This document shows, one piece after another, positions 27,901 through 38,800 of a stretch of 64,000 nucleotides of DNA. The translations under genes were made by a program, and so were the position numbers. The notes under the pieces were generated by a model. The model was given only the letters and a program-made list of their open reading frames with translations. It was not told the DNA's origin and made no database searches. Origin of the DNA: Hoplostethus atlanticus. Lineage: Eukaryota > Chordata > Actinopteri > Trachichthyiformes > Trachichthyidae. The stretch spans positions 3,595,501 through 3,659,500 of the forward strand of contig JAXDDX010000038.1 of NCBI GenBank assembly GCA_034670405.1. The letters run 5' to 3'. The first letter of the stretch is position 1. Every line of letters begins with the position of its first letter.

Positions 27901-30900
27901 AGAGACCTCAGGCATCTGGAGGTCGGGATGAAAGCAGCTGAACGATAAGAAACCACTGCAACCTGGGCCACGACGGCCAATCTCTCACCTCAAGCCTCCT
28001 CATCAATATGACAATATCTCGGTCTCTCTCCTCAATCTGGCCCTTGAGTCTCTCCCCCTCTCGCACTGAATCTGACAACCTGATAGTAAAAAATGTGTTC
28101 AATTAATAGTGACTGGTCCAATGACAAAACGAGAGAGGTCAACAGGGACACGGCCTGACATTTCACCTCACTGACCTGACGTTGAGTTCACTTCTCTCTG
28201 CATCTGTTCTGGTCTGAAGACTCATCATCTCTGCCACTCGTTCTCTCAGCTGCTGCTCCAGCTGAAGCCGCAGAGCCGCCTCACGCTCCAGCGCCAGGGC
28301 CGTGCCTCCCTCCCGGCTATGCAGCGTGACAGACAGACCTGCACAGGATACCTGAGCAGAGTGGGACCCCCGGGCCAGCTCGTTACGCATGTCTGACAGG
28401 TCCCTGAGATTGGGGGAGAATGAGAGGGAGGAGAGAGAGGGAGGTGTCATAAAATTAGCACCATATTGCTATATTTGAGTATTTTACTAAAGTAAAACCT
28501 TATATATCTGAGCTGCCCTTTGGAAAACAGACGTTTTGGATTCGTTTTCGTTCTGGATTGCCTGGACTTTCCAAATACACCAACATTACTGCTACACCAT
28601 CCAATTTTGGTGATTTTTATGTTTTCACTTCCTCCTCTATGGGTTGAGAAAATGATCAGGCCTCTAGAGCTTATGAAACGTCTCGAAAACCCATTGGATG
28701 ATGCAATGCATTGTCATCAAGCTAAAAATAAGGCCGTTTTCTTAGTTCCTGAAAAGTTGACATTTTGGAACAGCAGCGATCTGAAACATGCATGTGCCCA
28801 CATTCCAAAATGCTCTTGCTCATATCGACATTCCAATAAATATGCAAAATCGTTTTGCACATTGACAAATAGTTTTTTTGTTTTATTTTTACAAACTGTT
28901 GATCTTAACCTTTCAGTGGCGCTCTTCAGTTCACAGACATGTCTACGGAATCCAACCACTTGCCGCCAGAGTGTCAGCAGACGACTGTGCTCGCTGCTAA
29001 AGTAACTGTGGAAAGACTGAGAGGAGGCAAGAGACAGGGGAGACAGAAATAACAAGACAAACATTTGTGATTTCACATTTCTTCAATAAAAATGCTTTAC
29101 TTAGTTTCTTTTTTGTGACATGTCCGTGCCCCACCTCTTCCTCTCTCCTCCAGTCAGACTCCTTTTGCTCCAGTTCCTCCCTGGCTTTTGTCCAATCAGC
29201 AGTGAGCCTGCGTAAGTCCTGGCTGAGAGCCTCATTGGCCAGACCAGCCTGCTCCAACTGCTCTCTCAGCATGGCATTCACTGCAGACAAACTGCTGCTC
29301 CTGCAAACACAACAAAACAGCACGTCAGTGACTAATCAACTTCTTATATACCAGACAGGAACAAAAAACAACAATGGAGAAACGCTTCGTCATGTATTTT
29401 GCCAGGTAACTCATCAGGGCATGAGTATTGCAAGCTTCTGACCTAGGATCAGTTAAATGCCTTAGGTCCTACTGACGGAGTGAATTATATCTTTGATGTA
29501 TTGATCAGTCACCTTTGTTGTTCTTCCTCCAGTCGGATTAAAGTGTCTTCTAGGTTGCTGCTTGGTTCGTCTTGGTGGCGGCTGTTTGATGTTTCACTGT
29601 GACCCTTAATAAGAAGAACTGATGATGAAAAATGTTGTGCATGGAAAATGTATGGCAGGGTGGATAAAACAGGCCAGCCTCGTTTAATGATGAATTAATA
29701 AATGCCATTTACACTTACTCTGTGTTGCTCCATCTCTGAAGACCTCTCCTGCAGGGTATGCTCTAGATCTCCACACCTCTTTTTGTACTGAAGTACCTGA
29801 AATGGCAAGGACAATATTACAGTCTATCTAAAATTGATGACCACATCTTAGCAAAAAGTCAAAATGAAACAGGCATACCTTGGCCTGCAACTTCTGCACA
29901 AGCTGCGCCTGCCTCTGCTGACCCTCCTGGTAGGCAGTGAGTTTGCGCTTGTAGGCCGCTTGCTCCTCATCCAGTCGCCTGCGCAAATCCACATTCTGTT
30001 GAGCCAGGCTGCGTGACTCTGGTGAATCATGGTCCCCGTCTCCCGTCTCAAAACGTAGCGCCTGCTCCAGCTGTGCATTTAATTAAAAGTAAGAGGGAGG
30101 TTGATGTTTCATTTTGCAAAGTCCTGATAGACCTACATAGGTTATGTGTTGGCACTGTCCGAATCCAGCCCTACAACTTCCAACTATGCTTACCAATTAG
30201 TGTGGTCACTAATAGCATATCATTGCTCTTTTGTAGTGACTTACTACTTATTTTGTGCAAATACAATTTCTATGCATACAAATGATGAACATATGTGTAC
30301 ATTTTTGAAGAAAAAATCAATTTACTATATACACTTTTTATACTCTTGGCTCCAGTACTCCGCCAGGTTTTAAGCAAGACACATGATCCATACTGTATGT
30401 CCAAACCTGTGTGTGACAATCTATGACAATCAGTCTATACTATAATATCATGGTCACTGTGGGAGCTATGAGTCCCTGGTTTGATCTCTTCAGTTCATAA
30501 GCACTCATAGCTCCCACAGTGACCATTGTCATAGATTGTCACATGCAGGTGTCAACGGTTGATCTGTACCCCACTATTCCTTGATTTTTAGGCAAATTCA
30601 ATCTTCTAATTAGGATCGTAATTCCAGTCAGGATGGATGGCAGCCTGGCATCGTAGATCAACTGAACACTTCCTACCAACTCCTTGTTTCAGTCAACCAA
30701 TGTGGCAGGGAGGGCTGGCTAAGGCAATCAGCACCCCAATGATGAGCCCTTACAGTAAGAGTTGATTAGAGAAAAAATGAAGCCCTTTTAAGGTTTACTT
30801 TAAGGTTACTGAATTTGGGGCATCTCCATAGAAAATGACACAAACATTGTTCTGTAGGAAGTGCGTACCAGAGAGAAGTCCCCATAAATGCCTTTGCAGT

Positions 30901-31944
30901 CAACCAGTAACGTTGTTTCATTGAGCTAACATTTATAGGCGTCTAGGAATTTTTAAAAGAAACGATTGTATTTTATCCAGTGTTGTTTGTTGTCGCTGTT
31001 TGCATGCTGCCCTTAGTAATGTTCAATCTAAACGACACATAGCGCCCACCCACTAGACCTCATCTCCTCTCCACTGAAGCCCCTGTTTACAGTCGCCCAG
31101 GGTGACAGACGCCATAGCAACATCCCACTTCAGTTCATTCCAGGCCCAGTCACCAGGGAGACCAACAAATCTCTCCTGAACAGACAAAGAAAATACCAAA
31201 ACGGGAAAAAGGGGGAAAGCGGCACCGTATTCACTTGATGCATAAATGTCTGTATAACCTTTTTTAATGTGCATTTAACAACAAAGATGAAGGGCTTTGG
31301 CCAAATATTTATAGTAGTCAGGTTAGAGTAATAGACCTTACTAAATAAATCATTAAATAAGGAAATCATGAACTTAACCCAAACATGGTTTATATTTCAG
31401 GTCTTTGTGTAGCTCTGCTCATCACTGTCATTGTGTCTGCCTTACCCTCTCGCTAATGGCGCTGTACTTGATGGCAAGCTCATCCCGATCCGCTCTGCTA
31501 TGTGCCAGCAGGTCCTCCAGCCTTCCCAGCTCTCCCTGCAGCACACGGTTCTCTTCCTGGAGTGACATGACTGAGGACATGGCTCCCGCTGCTAAGGTCG
31601 AAGTGGGGAGAGACAGAGAGAGAGAGATAGAGAGAGAGACAGAGACATCAGAAGAGAGAAAGATCAGGCAAGAAAAGGGTCAATTTTAAACTTTTAAAAT
31701 TATTTTAAAATGATAAAATGACTTTTAAAATGATGTTACTGGTTTCTGAGGGGACTGCAGCAACTCACAGCTATCGCTGAGGTTCTTTGTGACAATTTCC
31801 CGGACTCGTGCTGGCAGACATGTAAGAGCGGCATCCGGTGAAGGGCCTCGGACCGTCAGCCTCTTCTCCTCAGACAGAACACTCTCCTCCAGCCTCTGGT
31901 GAGAAAAGAAAACACAGACATTTATGCATTAACATTGAGACACT

Positions 31945-31996
<52 letters not shown>

Positions 31997-32364
31997 GGGG
32001 GAGATTGCTGCTTACACCTGATGGATGAGGATGACATAGTCCATACACAGGGAATGAAAACAACGCTTGATGAACTGAACCAAATGATAGAGAAGCTCTA
32101 ATTATGGACCCAGTGCCATGAGACCAGGTGGTGTCACAGCAGTCACACCTGACCAAAACTGCTGCCTAATGAAAATAGAATACTGATCCCCTAGCCCACG
32201 CGCGCGCACACAAACACACACACATCAGCCATCAGCAAGTTGAATTGTCACAGTACCACTTACTGTATGCTCCATAAGTAATGTGAAGGGAGGAAAAGGC
32301 CTTAGATCACCTGTATCACAGACTCCAACTTGGATTCGCTGTCTGAGTTTTCCGTGGCGCTCAT
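15203..32364 (-). CDS. crocc: Rootletin (ciliary rootlet coiled-coil protein), 37 exons
   Basis: Exons, 5' to 3': 32311-32364, 31769-31895, 31446-31591, 29879-30070, 29719-29796, 29513-29604, 29135-29300, 28910-29016, 28176-28403, 27989-28079, 27796-27882, 27494-27706, 26831-27030, 26515-26695, 26066-26206, 25756-25902, 25417-25647, 24680-24873, 24447-24574, 24023-24192, 23677-23856, 23411-23545, 22790-22933, 22467-22705, 22199-22358, 21833-22000, 21267-21702, 21001-21164, 20785-20905, 20265-20428, 19366-19581, 18731-18955, 18496-18645, 17971-18171, 17578-17709, 15699-15872, 15203-15289. They total 6069 nt, in frame: 2022 residues (human about 2017). Rootletin polymerises into the striated ciliary rootlet and holds centrioles together. 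The start is MSATENSDSESKLESVIQ. Signatures are LWRQVVGFRR, LEQALRFETG, RLEARRELQELRRQ, RRSLEGELQRLK and the C-terminus VSTLKEQLQQEMKRRQPLL. It is almost wholly heptad coiled coil, broken by Ser/Pro/Arg linkers near residues 483-505 and 1434-1500. Synteny with mfap2 favours crocc over crocc2. Confidence 0.96.
15873..17577 (-). other. crocc intron 35
   Basis: The largest 3' intron (1.7 kb), with no recognisable exon on either strand. It starts near the exon 36 acceptor with a GT repeat (see 15882-15913). The rest is moderately AT-rich unique-looking sequence. Confidence 0.7.
15882..15913. repeat. (CA)n / (GT)n at the crocc exon 36 acceptor
   Basis: About 16 CA units on the plus strand, read as GT on the crocc strand, end only about 10 bp before the exon 36 acceptor at 15873. 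Confidence 0.9.
18286..18455. repeat. Probable dispersed repeat in crocc intron 33
   Basis: The stretch contains CAGTGTCTTGCTCAAGGACA followed by a CCTCAGTAGGGCAG motif and a CCTGGTCTCC block. This wording recurs in fish genomes as an interspersed repeat. I recognise the type but cannot name the family or its ends. Confidence 0.4.
20473..20656 (+). mobile_element. tRNA-derived SINE with 15-bp target-site duplication
   Basis: The insert starts GGGGCGCACCGGTGGCTCAC. It has a pol III A-box-like segment at 20485-20501 (TGGCTCACCGCGTAGAG) and a perfect B box GGTTCAAATCC at 20541-20551. It ends in a pyrimidine-rich body and an A-rich tail. The 15 bases AAAGATCAATTATAT flank it perfectly on both sides (20458-20472 and 20657-20671), so the boundaries are firm and the insertion is fairly recent. 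It sits in crocc intron 29, antisense to the gene. A decayed relative is at 40935-41090. Confidence 0.88.
22362..22383. repeat. (CA)n / (GT)n at the crocc exon 25 acceptor
   Basis: About 11 CA units, read as GT on the crocc strand. They run directly into the acceptor (GTGTGTCAG|G) of exon 25. Confidence 0.85.
24662..24680. repeat. (CA)n / (GT)n forming the crocc exon 18 donor
   Basis: On the crocc strand exon 18 ends TTCAG and the intron begins GTGTGTGTGTGTG, so the first GT of the microsatellite is the splice donor itself. Confidence 0.8.
26228..26465. repeat. Possible old interspersed repeat in crocc intron 14
   Basis: Phrases such as CAGGGCTTTGTAAGTGATGA and GGACTGCAGCATTTTGGAT resemble decayed copies of a widespread fish repeat. 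The ends are not definable. Confidence 0.3.
30071..31445 (-). other. crocc intron 3
   Basis: 1.4 kb without recognisable coding sequence. It holds the strong inverted repeat at 30412-30543. Confidence 0.7.
30412..30543. repeat. Two-stage inverted repeat (hairpin) in crocc intron 3
   Basis: The outer arms 30412-30428 (TGTGACAATCTATGACA) and 30527-30543 are perfect reverse complements over 17 bp. The inner arms 30450-30473 and 30503-30526 (core GTCACTGTGGGAGCTATGAG) are perfect over 24 bp, around a 29-bp loop. The outer and inner arms are contiguous on the right but separated by 21 bp on the left. No ORF is involved. It may be a small MITE remnant or a foldback element. Confidence 0.85.
31944..31993. 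repeat. (GA)n microsatellite in crocc intron 1
   Basis: A GA run of about 24 units with a single early interruption, about 50 bp upstream (crocc sense) of exon 2. Confidence 0.9.
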
Positions 32365-34799
32365 TGCAGCAGATAATACCCTCACTCCTACTGAGACACT
32401 GCTGCGGGCAGTGTGGTGAAATGGGATTAACGCCTCGGTTAATGCAACGTCTTCACGAGTCTGATCGCCTTCAGTTTTCTAACCGGGGCAGTGAAGAAGG
32501 AAAGTTCATCACGCAAGAGCTGCTGTCGGACCCGAGAAAGTTGCGTCCCGGTCTCCTTCAGTCAAGTGTACAAATGCGCGTCCCTGTGCATGTCCCCTCT
32601 CCTCCAACGCAGCCAGGAGAGATTGAGGACAGAAGGATTAGCAGGTTTTAAGATGCCCTGCCTCCCACTGCACTCTCGCTGCGCGCTTTCAAAACACCTC
32701 CAGTCGTGTAAAGCGGGGCAGCCCATACTACCTATTCAGCTTCAGGACGGGGGGTGTATTGCTACGATACACATATCGTAGCAATACTTTATCATGCAGT
32801 TAGTCATATATATACATATATAACACTAAATCCTACTGTAGGAGATTAAGAAATATGATGCACTATTTATCTTGATGTGTCAGTGTCTGTATAATAACAC
32901 CATGCAATTTTTTCACCTTTTGCTTCCCTGTTTGCCTTGATTTAAATCAAATAAACAAAATGTGGATGTGAAACTTAAGCCTATAGCTTTGGCCTAAATG
33001 TAGCCATTAGTAACATCACCATGAATCCAAACTCTAATACAAATACAGAAGTATATACAGACCCATCTAGACCACCAGGCTGTCTGCACTACGCTACTTG
33101 GTGTTTAGATTGCCATAGTTACAGACAAGAGGTTCATTATGTCAGTACCAGACCCTCCTTTCCTCAAAGCAGCATCCCCCAACCCCCCTCACCACACACA
33201 CAGTAACCAATGAATATCATTATAACCACAAATAGGCCATTCTTGGTTTCAAGCTAGTTTAAAATGTAATGCTGTCCGGCATCAAGAGTCATATGGGATT
33301 GTTAAAAGGTTTTGACCATTCAGAGCAAGTGATAAGGACATCCATTCACTGACATTGTAATAGTTATGACTGACCTAAGAGCATCCATGTTTTCTATTAA
33401 CATTAGTGTGAATGCTCCAGACAGAGGTCTGGTGGTGCAGACCAACATTCAGTGAGCTGTTATGTCAAGAGCCATGCCTTCATGCACCAACTATAACCAA
33501 TCGTCATATTGTGCCTATCAATTATATTCACCATCTTGCACAGACCATCTTTTCAACCAGATTCAGTTGTGATTTAACATCTGTGGCGCCCCCTGTTGGT
33601 CTGTTAATATGATAGTTAGCACTGATTGTGTGTGTGTATGTGTGTGAGAGATAGACTGTTACAGTCTCATCATCTAACCAAACCAAACCTGACTATGGCC
33701 TAAAACGTTAATTTGCCTTTGCTGGAATATCTTTTTGAGAACCGATGCATCACCAGTGATGTAGTGATATCAGATTGATAAAGCCAAATAGCCACTATAA
33801 ACAAAAATCAACTGTGCTTAAAAATCAACAATGCTTAACTTACTAACTCACGATGCTGTAAACTTAGTCCATCATCTTATCCGAAAAACGCTAACAGAAT
33901 AGAAACCAAATGGACACGCCCAATTAAAAAAAAAAAGTTAATGTTGGGGGAGTAAACGGGGGTTGATGCTGCACCCAACTCAACGAGCCTGGTGAGAAAC
34001 TTAAAAGACATTTGTTATTTCTACCACAGACAGCGGACGGGCTCCGGCTAGTGTGGAGGAAGCCTGGATGAAAATATCACCGCCGAGGCTCAGTGGAGAC
34101 CTTGACGTGATCACACAACTTCCCTGTCGGCAGTAGCAGCAGGAGTTATAATCTCACCTCGCTTGATCGGCCTGTTGCATAGTCTCCATTGCTCTCGCGG
34201 GTTTTGGAGCTAAAGCGAAAACCAATAGTTATTTATCGGTATCAGCAGTTTACAGGCATAGTGTTGCCTTGTTCCCAAATCTTCTGCATGCTTTTTCCGG
34301 GGAGGGACTTCCAGCTCAAACAGAGCGAGTCTGCCCAGAGGGAGCGTACAGTAGCCGTGCTCGCCACCATGTTATCGTCTCACCAGCTCCCTCTCATCAT
34401 TTCAGTAATCCACTTATTTAATAATGCACTGGAAGGCAATGCTCCCTATTCCCCCATGATTCCCAGCACACTCGCTCACTTTTTCTTAAATCCACTGTAT
34501 AACGGTGCATTACAGATAACATGATTAAATACCTTCTGCGTAGTATCAGCATCATTTCCGCAGCATTAAAGCTAAATAGACTTTTTGTTGATTCAAGAGT
34601 CAGGATGGCTGGAGAGCTGGCTCCAGTTGTGAAGCAGAAAATGGTTATAGAGCTGATGCATTTGTCTAATGGTAACCAGCACGAGAGCCATGGAGACCAA
34701 GAGCACACGAGTTACTTACAGGTCTGTGGTTTCTCTTCTCTACACTCCCACAGGCAGACTGTCAAGTTATGAAAATAAGCCCCAACTAACAATATATTG
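32365..34799. other. Intergenic crocc-necap2, including the crocc promoter
   Basis: The crocc 5' UTR and promoter must lie just right of 32364. A GC-rich segment at about 34020-34200 has a promoter/CpG-like look but no identifiable first exon. Short open frames on both strands (for example 34189-34524 +) match no family I know. CTGTGGCGCCCCCTGTTGGT at about 33580 resembles a retroposon-derived motif. A 14-bp hairpin lies at 32756-32787. In human, other genes such as SPATA21 lie near here; I see no trace of one. Confidence 0.4.
32756..32787. repeat. Perfect 14-bp hairpin upstream of crocc
   Basis: GTATTGCTACGATA at 32756-32769 and its exact reverse complement TATCGTAGCAATAC at 32774-32787 are separated by four bases (CACA). 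It lies about 390 bp upstream of the crocc start codon. Confidence 0.8.
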
Positions 34800-35835
34800 T
34801 TTATTTACAGGAAAGCATAGGTTTACATTTTATACATTTTATGTGTTTTTCAGAGAGGCACTTATTCACTGCAAATTAGAAACGCAAGATTCTGAAGATT
34901 TCAATTTGGTAAAAGGCACATTTTTAAATGTGAAAAAACAGACAAGAGGCAGAAATCAAATGAAGGGGGTATATAAAAACAAAGACAAACAAACAACAAA
35001 ATTTCCACACCTTTCTAAATTCCAAGACAAACAAAATGGCAATCATATCTTCTCCCCAACACCTTGATGAAAGATCCTAACATGTTTGATAAGGACATTA
35101 AAGGTTACTGTAAAAAATGTCTTTCAAATCACCTCAGTGTTGCAAGGTTTCCTTCATAATGTTTAAAAAAAACAAAGTAAGAGGAAGTTAGTTATGAACA
35201 GAAAACAAAATACACAGCTAAAAAAAAAAACATGGATACCACAATAGTAAAAGCATTTCATTTTCACCAATGACAAAAATAACCTTGAGATGAGTGGCGC
35301 TGCTATGAGAAAAATCTATACTATGGTAACAGAGGAAAATAGTCGTAGGAATGTCGCTTTAAACAAGGACAGGAGGGCACACTCATCTAATGTTGCATAG
35401 CTAAAAGAGGAGAACAAACTGAAAGGACAAGATACAAAAATAATAAGGGCACCTCCAACTCATGGACATTTTCACCCGGCTAGTGTGACAAGACAACCTT
35501 TCCTTTCGACCATCAATATTCCTAGAGAGCAGAAACTCTTTAAGGCAATTGACGACAGGTTAAATAGTTATCTGACTACTAACGTAAAAGGCAGTTCCTA
35601 TTGCATAGCTGGGTATCAAACAGATTCTGAAATACAAACATTTTGCTTTCTGTTCCAGAAGAATGTGTTGGTCAACAGGCTACACTTAAGAAAAATCACC
35701 TTTTTCAGAACACATGCAGCAAATGAGCTGGTCACGTTTGCTAATAGTTCCCCACTTTTCATTTCTTGTGCCACAATCATTCTGTCCATGGAATGTATGG
35801 AACCTGAGTGTGTGCATTCATTTTCCACAACTCAA
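34800..35835 (-). other. necap2 3' UTR with poly(A) signal
   Basis: AATAAA on the minus strand (plus-strand TTTATT at 34800-34805) is a candidate poly(A) signal about 1 kb downstream of the necap2 stop codon. No other coding sequence was recognised; frames at 35485-35892 on the plus strand are antisense noise across the UTR and last exon. Confidence 0.5.
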
Positions 35836-38800
35836 CTAAAACTGCACCCATCCTTTGACAGTGTCTTTACTGGAGCTGTGGAGAAGAGGTGATGGATGAT
35901 GAGAGTAATGATGGAGTGAGGAAGAAAAAAAAACAAAAAACAATCAAGACAAACATGTGTATGATGGATTATTACACAGACAAAAGTGCAGGTGTTAGCT
36001 TCTTGAAAACCTACTTGGAACCTGCCGATGTGAAATCTCCCCACACGTCAGGAGTGGGCTGGGCTGCAGGGACAGTTGACCCAAAGTCTAAAAGAGGGGT
36101 TGGGACTGGGACTGGGACTGGGAAAAACAAAGAGTTTGTGACGGCAATTAGATAAGGTGTCAATACACAATGCATGAATACTGTTTATGTCAAGCTATGA
36201 AGAAGTGCGAAGAAGCACAGTGATCACCAGTGTTTGTTTGTATAGCTGGGGCTGTTTGCTGGCTTCCAGGAGGTGCAATGAGGCCTCCAGCCTTTGCTCC
36301 TGGTGGAGGTGGGAGAAGACCCCCGCCCAAGGGCCGTGATTTTGCTCCACCTACATCCTTCTTTTTGATGTTCTGGAACAGAGGGAGGGATTAGATTTTA
36401 TAAATGTGCCCATCCTGCTAATTCAGTTCCTCCTTTCCTCCTAAAATGCTGTGCTTTTCAATTTATTATTTCATCCTATTAATCATCTTTATATCTCCAT
36501 CTGCAATGTTAGCGCTAAATAAATGCTCACCCCGATGCTGATCTTGATAGTCTGTCCCTCTTTAAAGCCAAGATCCAGCTTAGGGGCTGCGCTCTGCGTA
36601 GCTTCTAGTTTTGCAAGTTCACCCTCTTGCTTCACCCACCTGTAGGAAGAAAGTTTGAAAGCTTAGCTGGTAATCTTGTGAAAATGGGCATCATTTCGGA
36701 TAAGATGTAACTTTAATGATACTCGTGGGGAAACTGGGTCATTGCAGAAGCAAAGAATAAAATCTAGGTAGGAATACAACAAATATTGAAGATACAGCAT
36801 TTCATTATGCTAAGACGGAGCTGCCTTTGGCTTGACAGAATTGTCACCATGTTGACCATTGAGAGATTTACAGTTTAACAGATGTTTGCAGTTTATCCAC
36901 AAATGTACAACACAGTGCAAGAGCATATACGAACAGTAGGTTGAATTGTTGGCTATCAGATGTGCCAGTGTGAATGTTAGGCGTTCACATTATCACATTA
37001 ATAGATGGAGGATCAAATGTACAGAGATGTGTCCTGAAATATGTACCAGGCTCATGTAGAGAGACGTGTACAGAAATATGTACAGGTTATCAAGAGGCTA
37101 CATAAGAGAGGGTAGCTCACTTAAAATGGTCTTGTAAAGCCACGTTGAAGTCAAAGGAGTCTCCACGGTCAGCAAAACCCAGGCCAATAAAAGCATGACG
37201 TCCTTTAATCAAAGCGAGAGACACAAACACATTAGGGTATTTATTGTAAAATATAAGCTAGATGACACTGATAACTCAATCAACAGAAATAATCTGTTTG
37301 ATAGACAATTAAGAAGCCAAAAGGAAGCATCCTGGTGTTTGCAGCTTAAATCAACAAATTCATAGTCACTGCCAACATTTTTTCTATCTGTATTGATAAT
37401 TGCCATCAGGAAATATTATAATAGATGTAATTCTTGATGAAAGTGTCTTACCATTGCCATCCTCTATCCGAACCACAAAATACCTGCTGGAGTCGGTGAC
37501 TGCTTCAACAGCACATCCTGGATACTGGTCGACTGGAGCTTGGGCAAACAGCTCACCTGCAAAGAGCAGATTTACACCAATCAATTGTATGCAGTCTAGT
37601 GCAGAGGTTGATGGAAAAGGACACAGCTTTGATAAGGAGCGTGTTGACAAGGGCTTTGATCACTCTGTAAACTGTGATGAAATTGTGCCGATTTATGTAG
37701 TACTTATTCTCTTACAGGATTTGAAGGGTTTTCTGTGGTAAATGTAAAGGAAATGCTCAAACATGCAAGCCATTCCAATGTTTATGGCTTTTAATAAATC
37801 ACTACATGATGACTTAATATTCAGGATTTATTGAAGTATCTTTTAAAAAGTGAGTAACCTGCTCCCTGAATCAGATTGACTTTGATCCCCTTTACGTCTG
37901 GTATTAACATGCATCCTGGGTGTAAATGCACCTAGAACACATTAAAGATCGTCCAAACCTCTGGAGGTGGCCAGAAACACATTAGTAACAATGTTTAAAT
38001 GCAATTGCATCTCCAATCCACATTCTATTACATTACTGAAATTAAAGGTTCACATTCAGATCCAACTATTTCATATGATACAATTTGCATGACATTCGAG
38101 ACATGGTGCTTGGCTCTTCTTGGCGGAGTGGACTGTGGCAATACAAAATAATTTGCTGAGTGGGGGCGTTTGCCGTTTGATTCCCTCTTGAAATACATCA
38201 TAGTTGTGTTCAATTTATTGATTAGAATTATTACTTTTACACTTGCTTTTCAAACATAAAAACGTGGAGCAGAACTGTCAATGAGATCCCTCAGCACTCA
38301 ACATCAGAATCAGAAAAATAAATGTATTTGCCAATATAATAAATGTACCAGACTCTTCCTTGGTGTTGATTTGACAATTTGTTGATGTTTTTTTCTTTGT
38401 GGGGATGGGGAGGGCATGCAATGTGGATGCCATGCACTTCAAGATTGTGTGATGTCATCACCTTAGCTTAGATATTTGTGAAATTGTGAACCACTTATAT
38501 ACTTGGGTTTGATACTTTAAGCTGTTATATCGAGCTTGAAAATAGCACTTAGCGATAACAGGAGCTCATATTCAGCGGTCAACATACAAGGGAGATGCCA
38601 TGTTTGTTTACCTGTGTTTCTGTCCTGTAACTTGATGATGGCTACCTTGCCTTTAGAGGTGATTTTCATCCTACCACTCCATGCAGGCTCCTCCAGTTTC
38701 CAGTCAGCAGCGCTACAAAAACGGATATGAAAGATATGAAAATATGAAAGTAGTTTATATGACTGAACCAGTTGACTAAATCACTATTTTCACTCAGGCA

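Noticed and set aside
34189-34524. Plus-strand ORF of 111 codons in the crocc-necap2 interval
   Set aside because: No recognisable domain, ordinary composition and no splice or promoter context strong enough to call a gene.
36011-36087. necap2 ending at TAG 36011-36013 (237 residues)
   Set aside because: A donor at 36014 and a 40-bp exon at 35836-35875 give the expected WVQF terminus, so the short form is at most a minor isoform.
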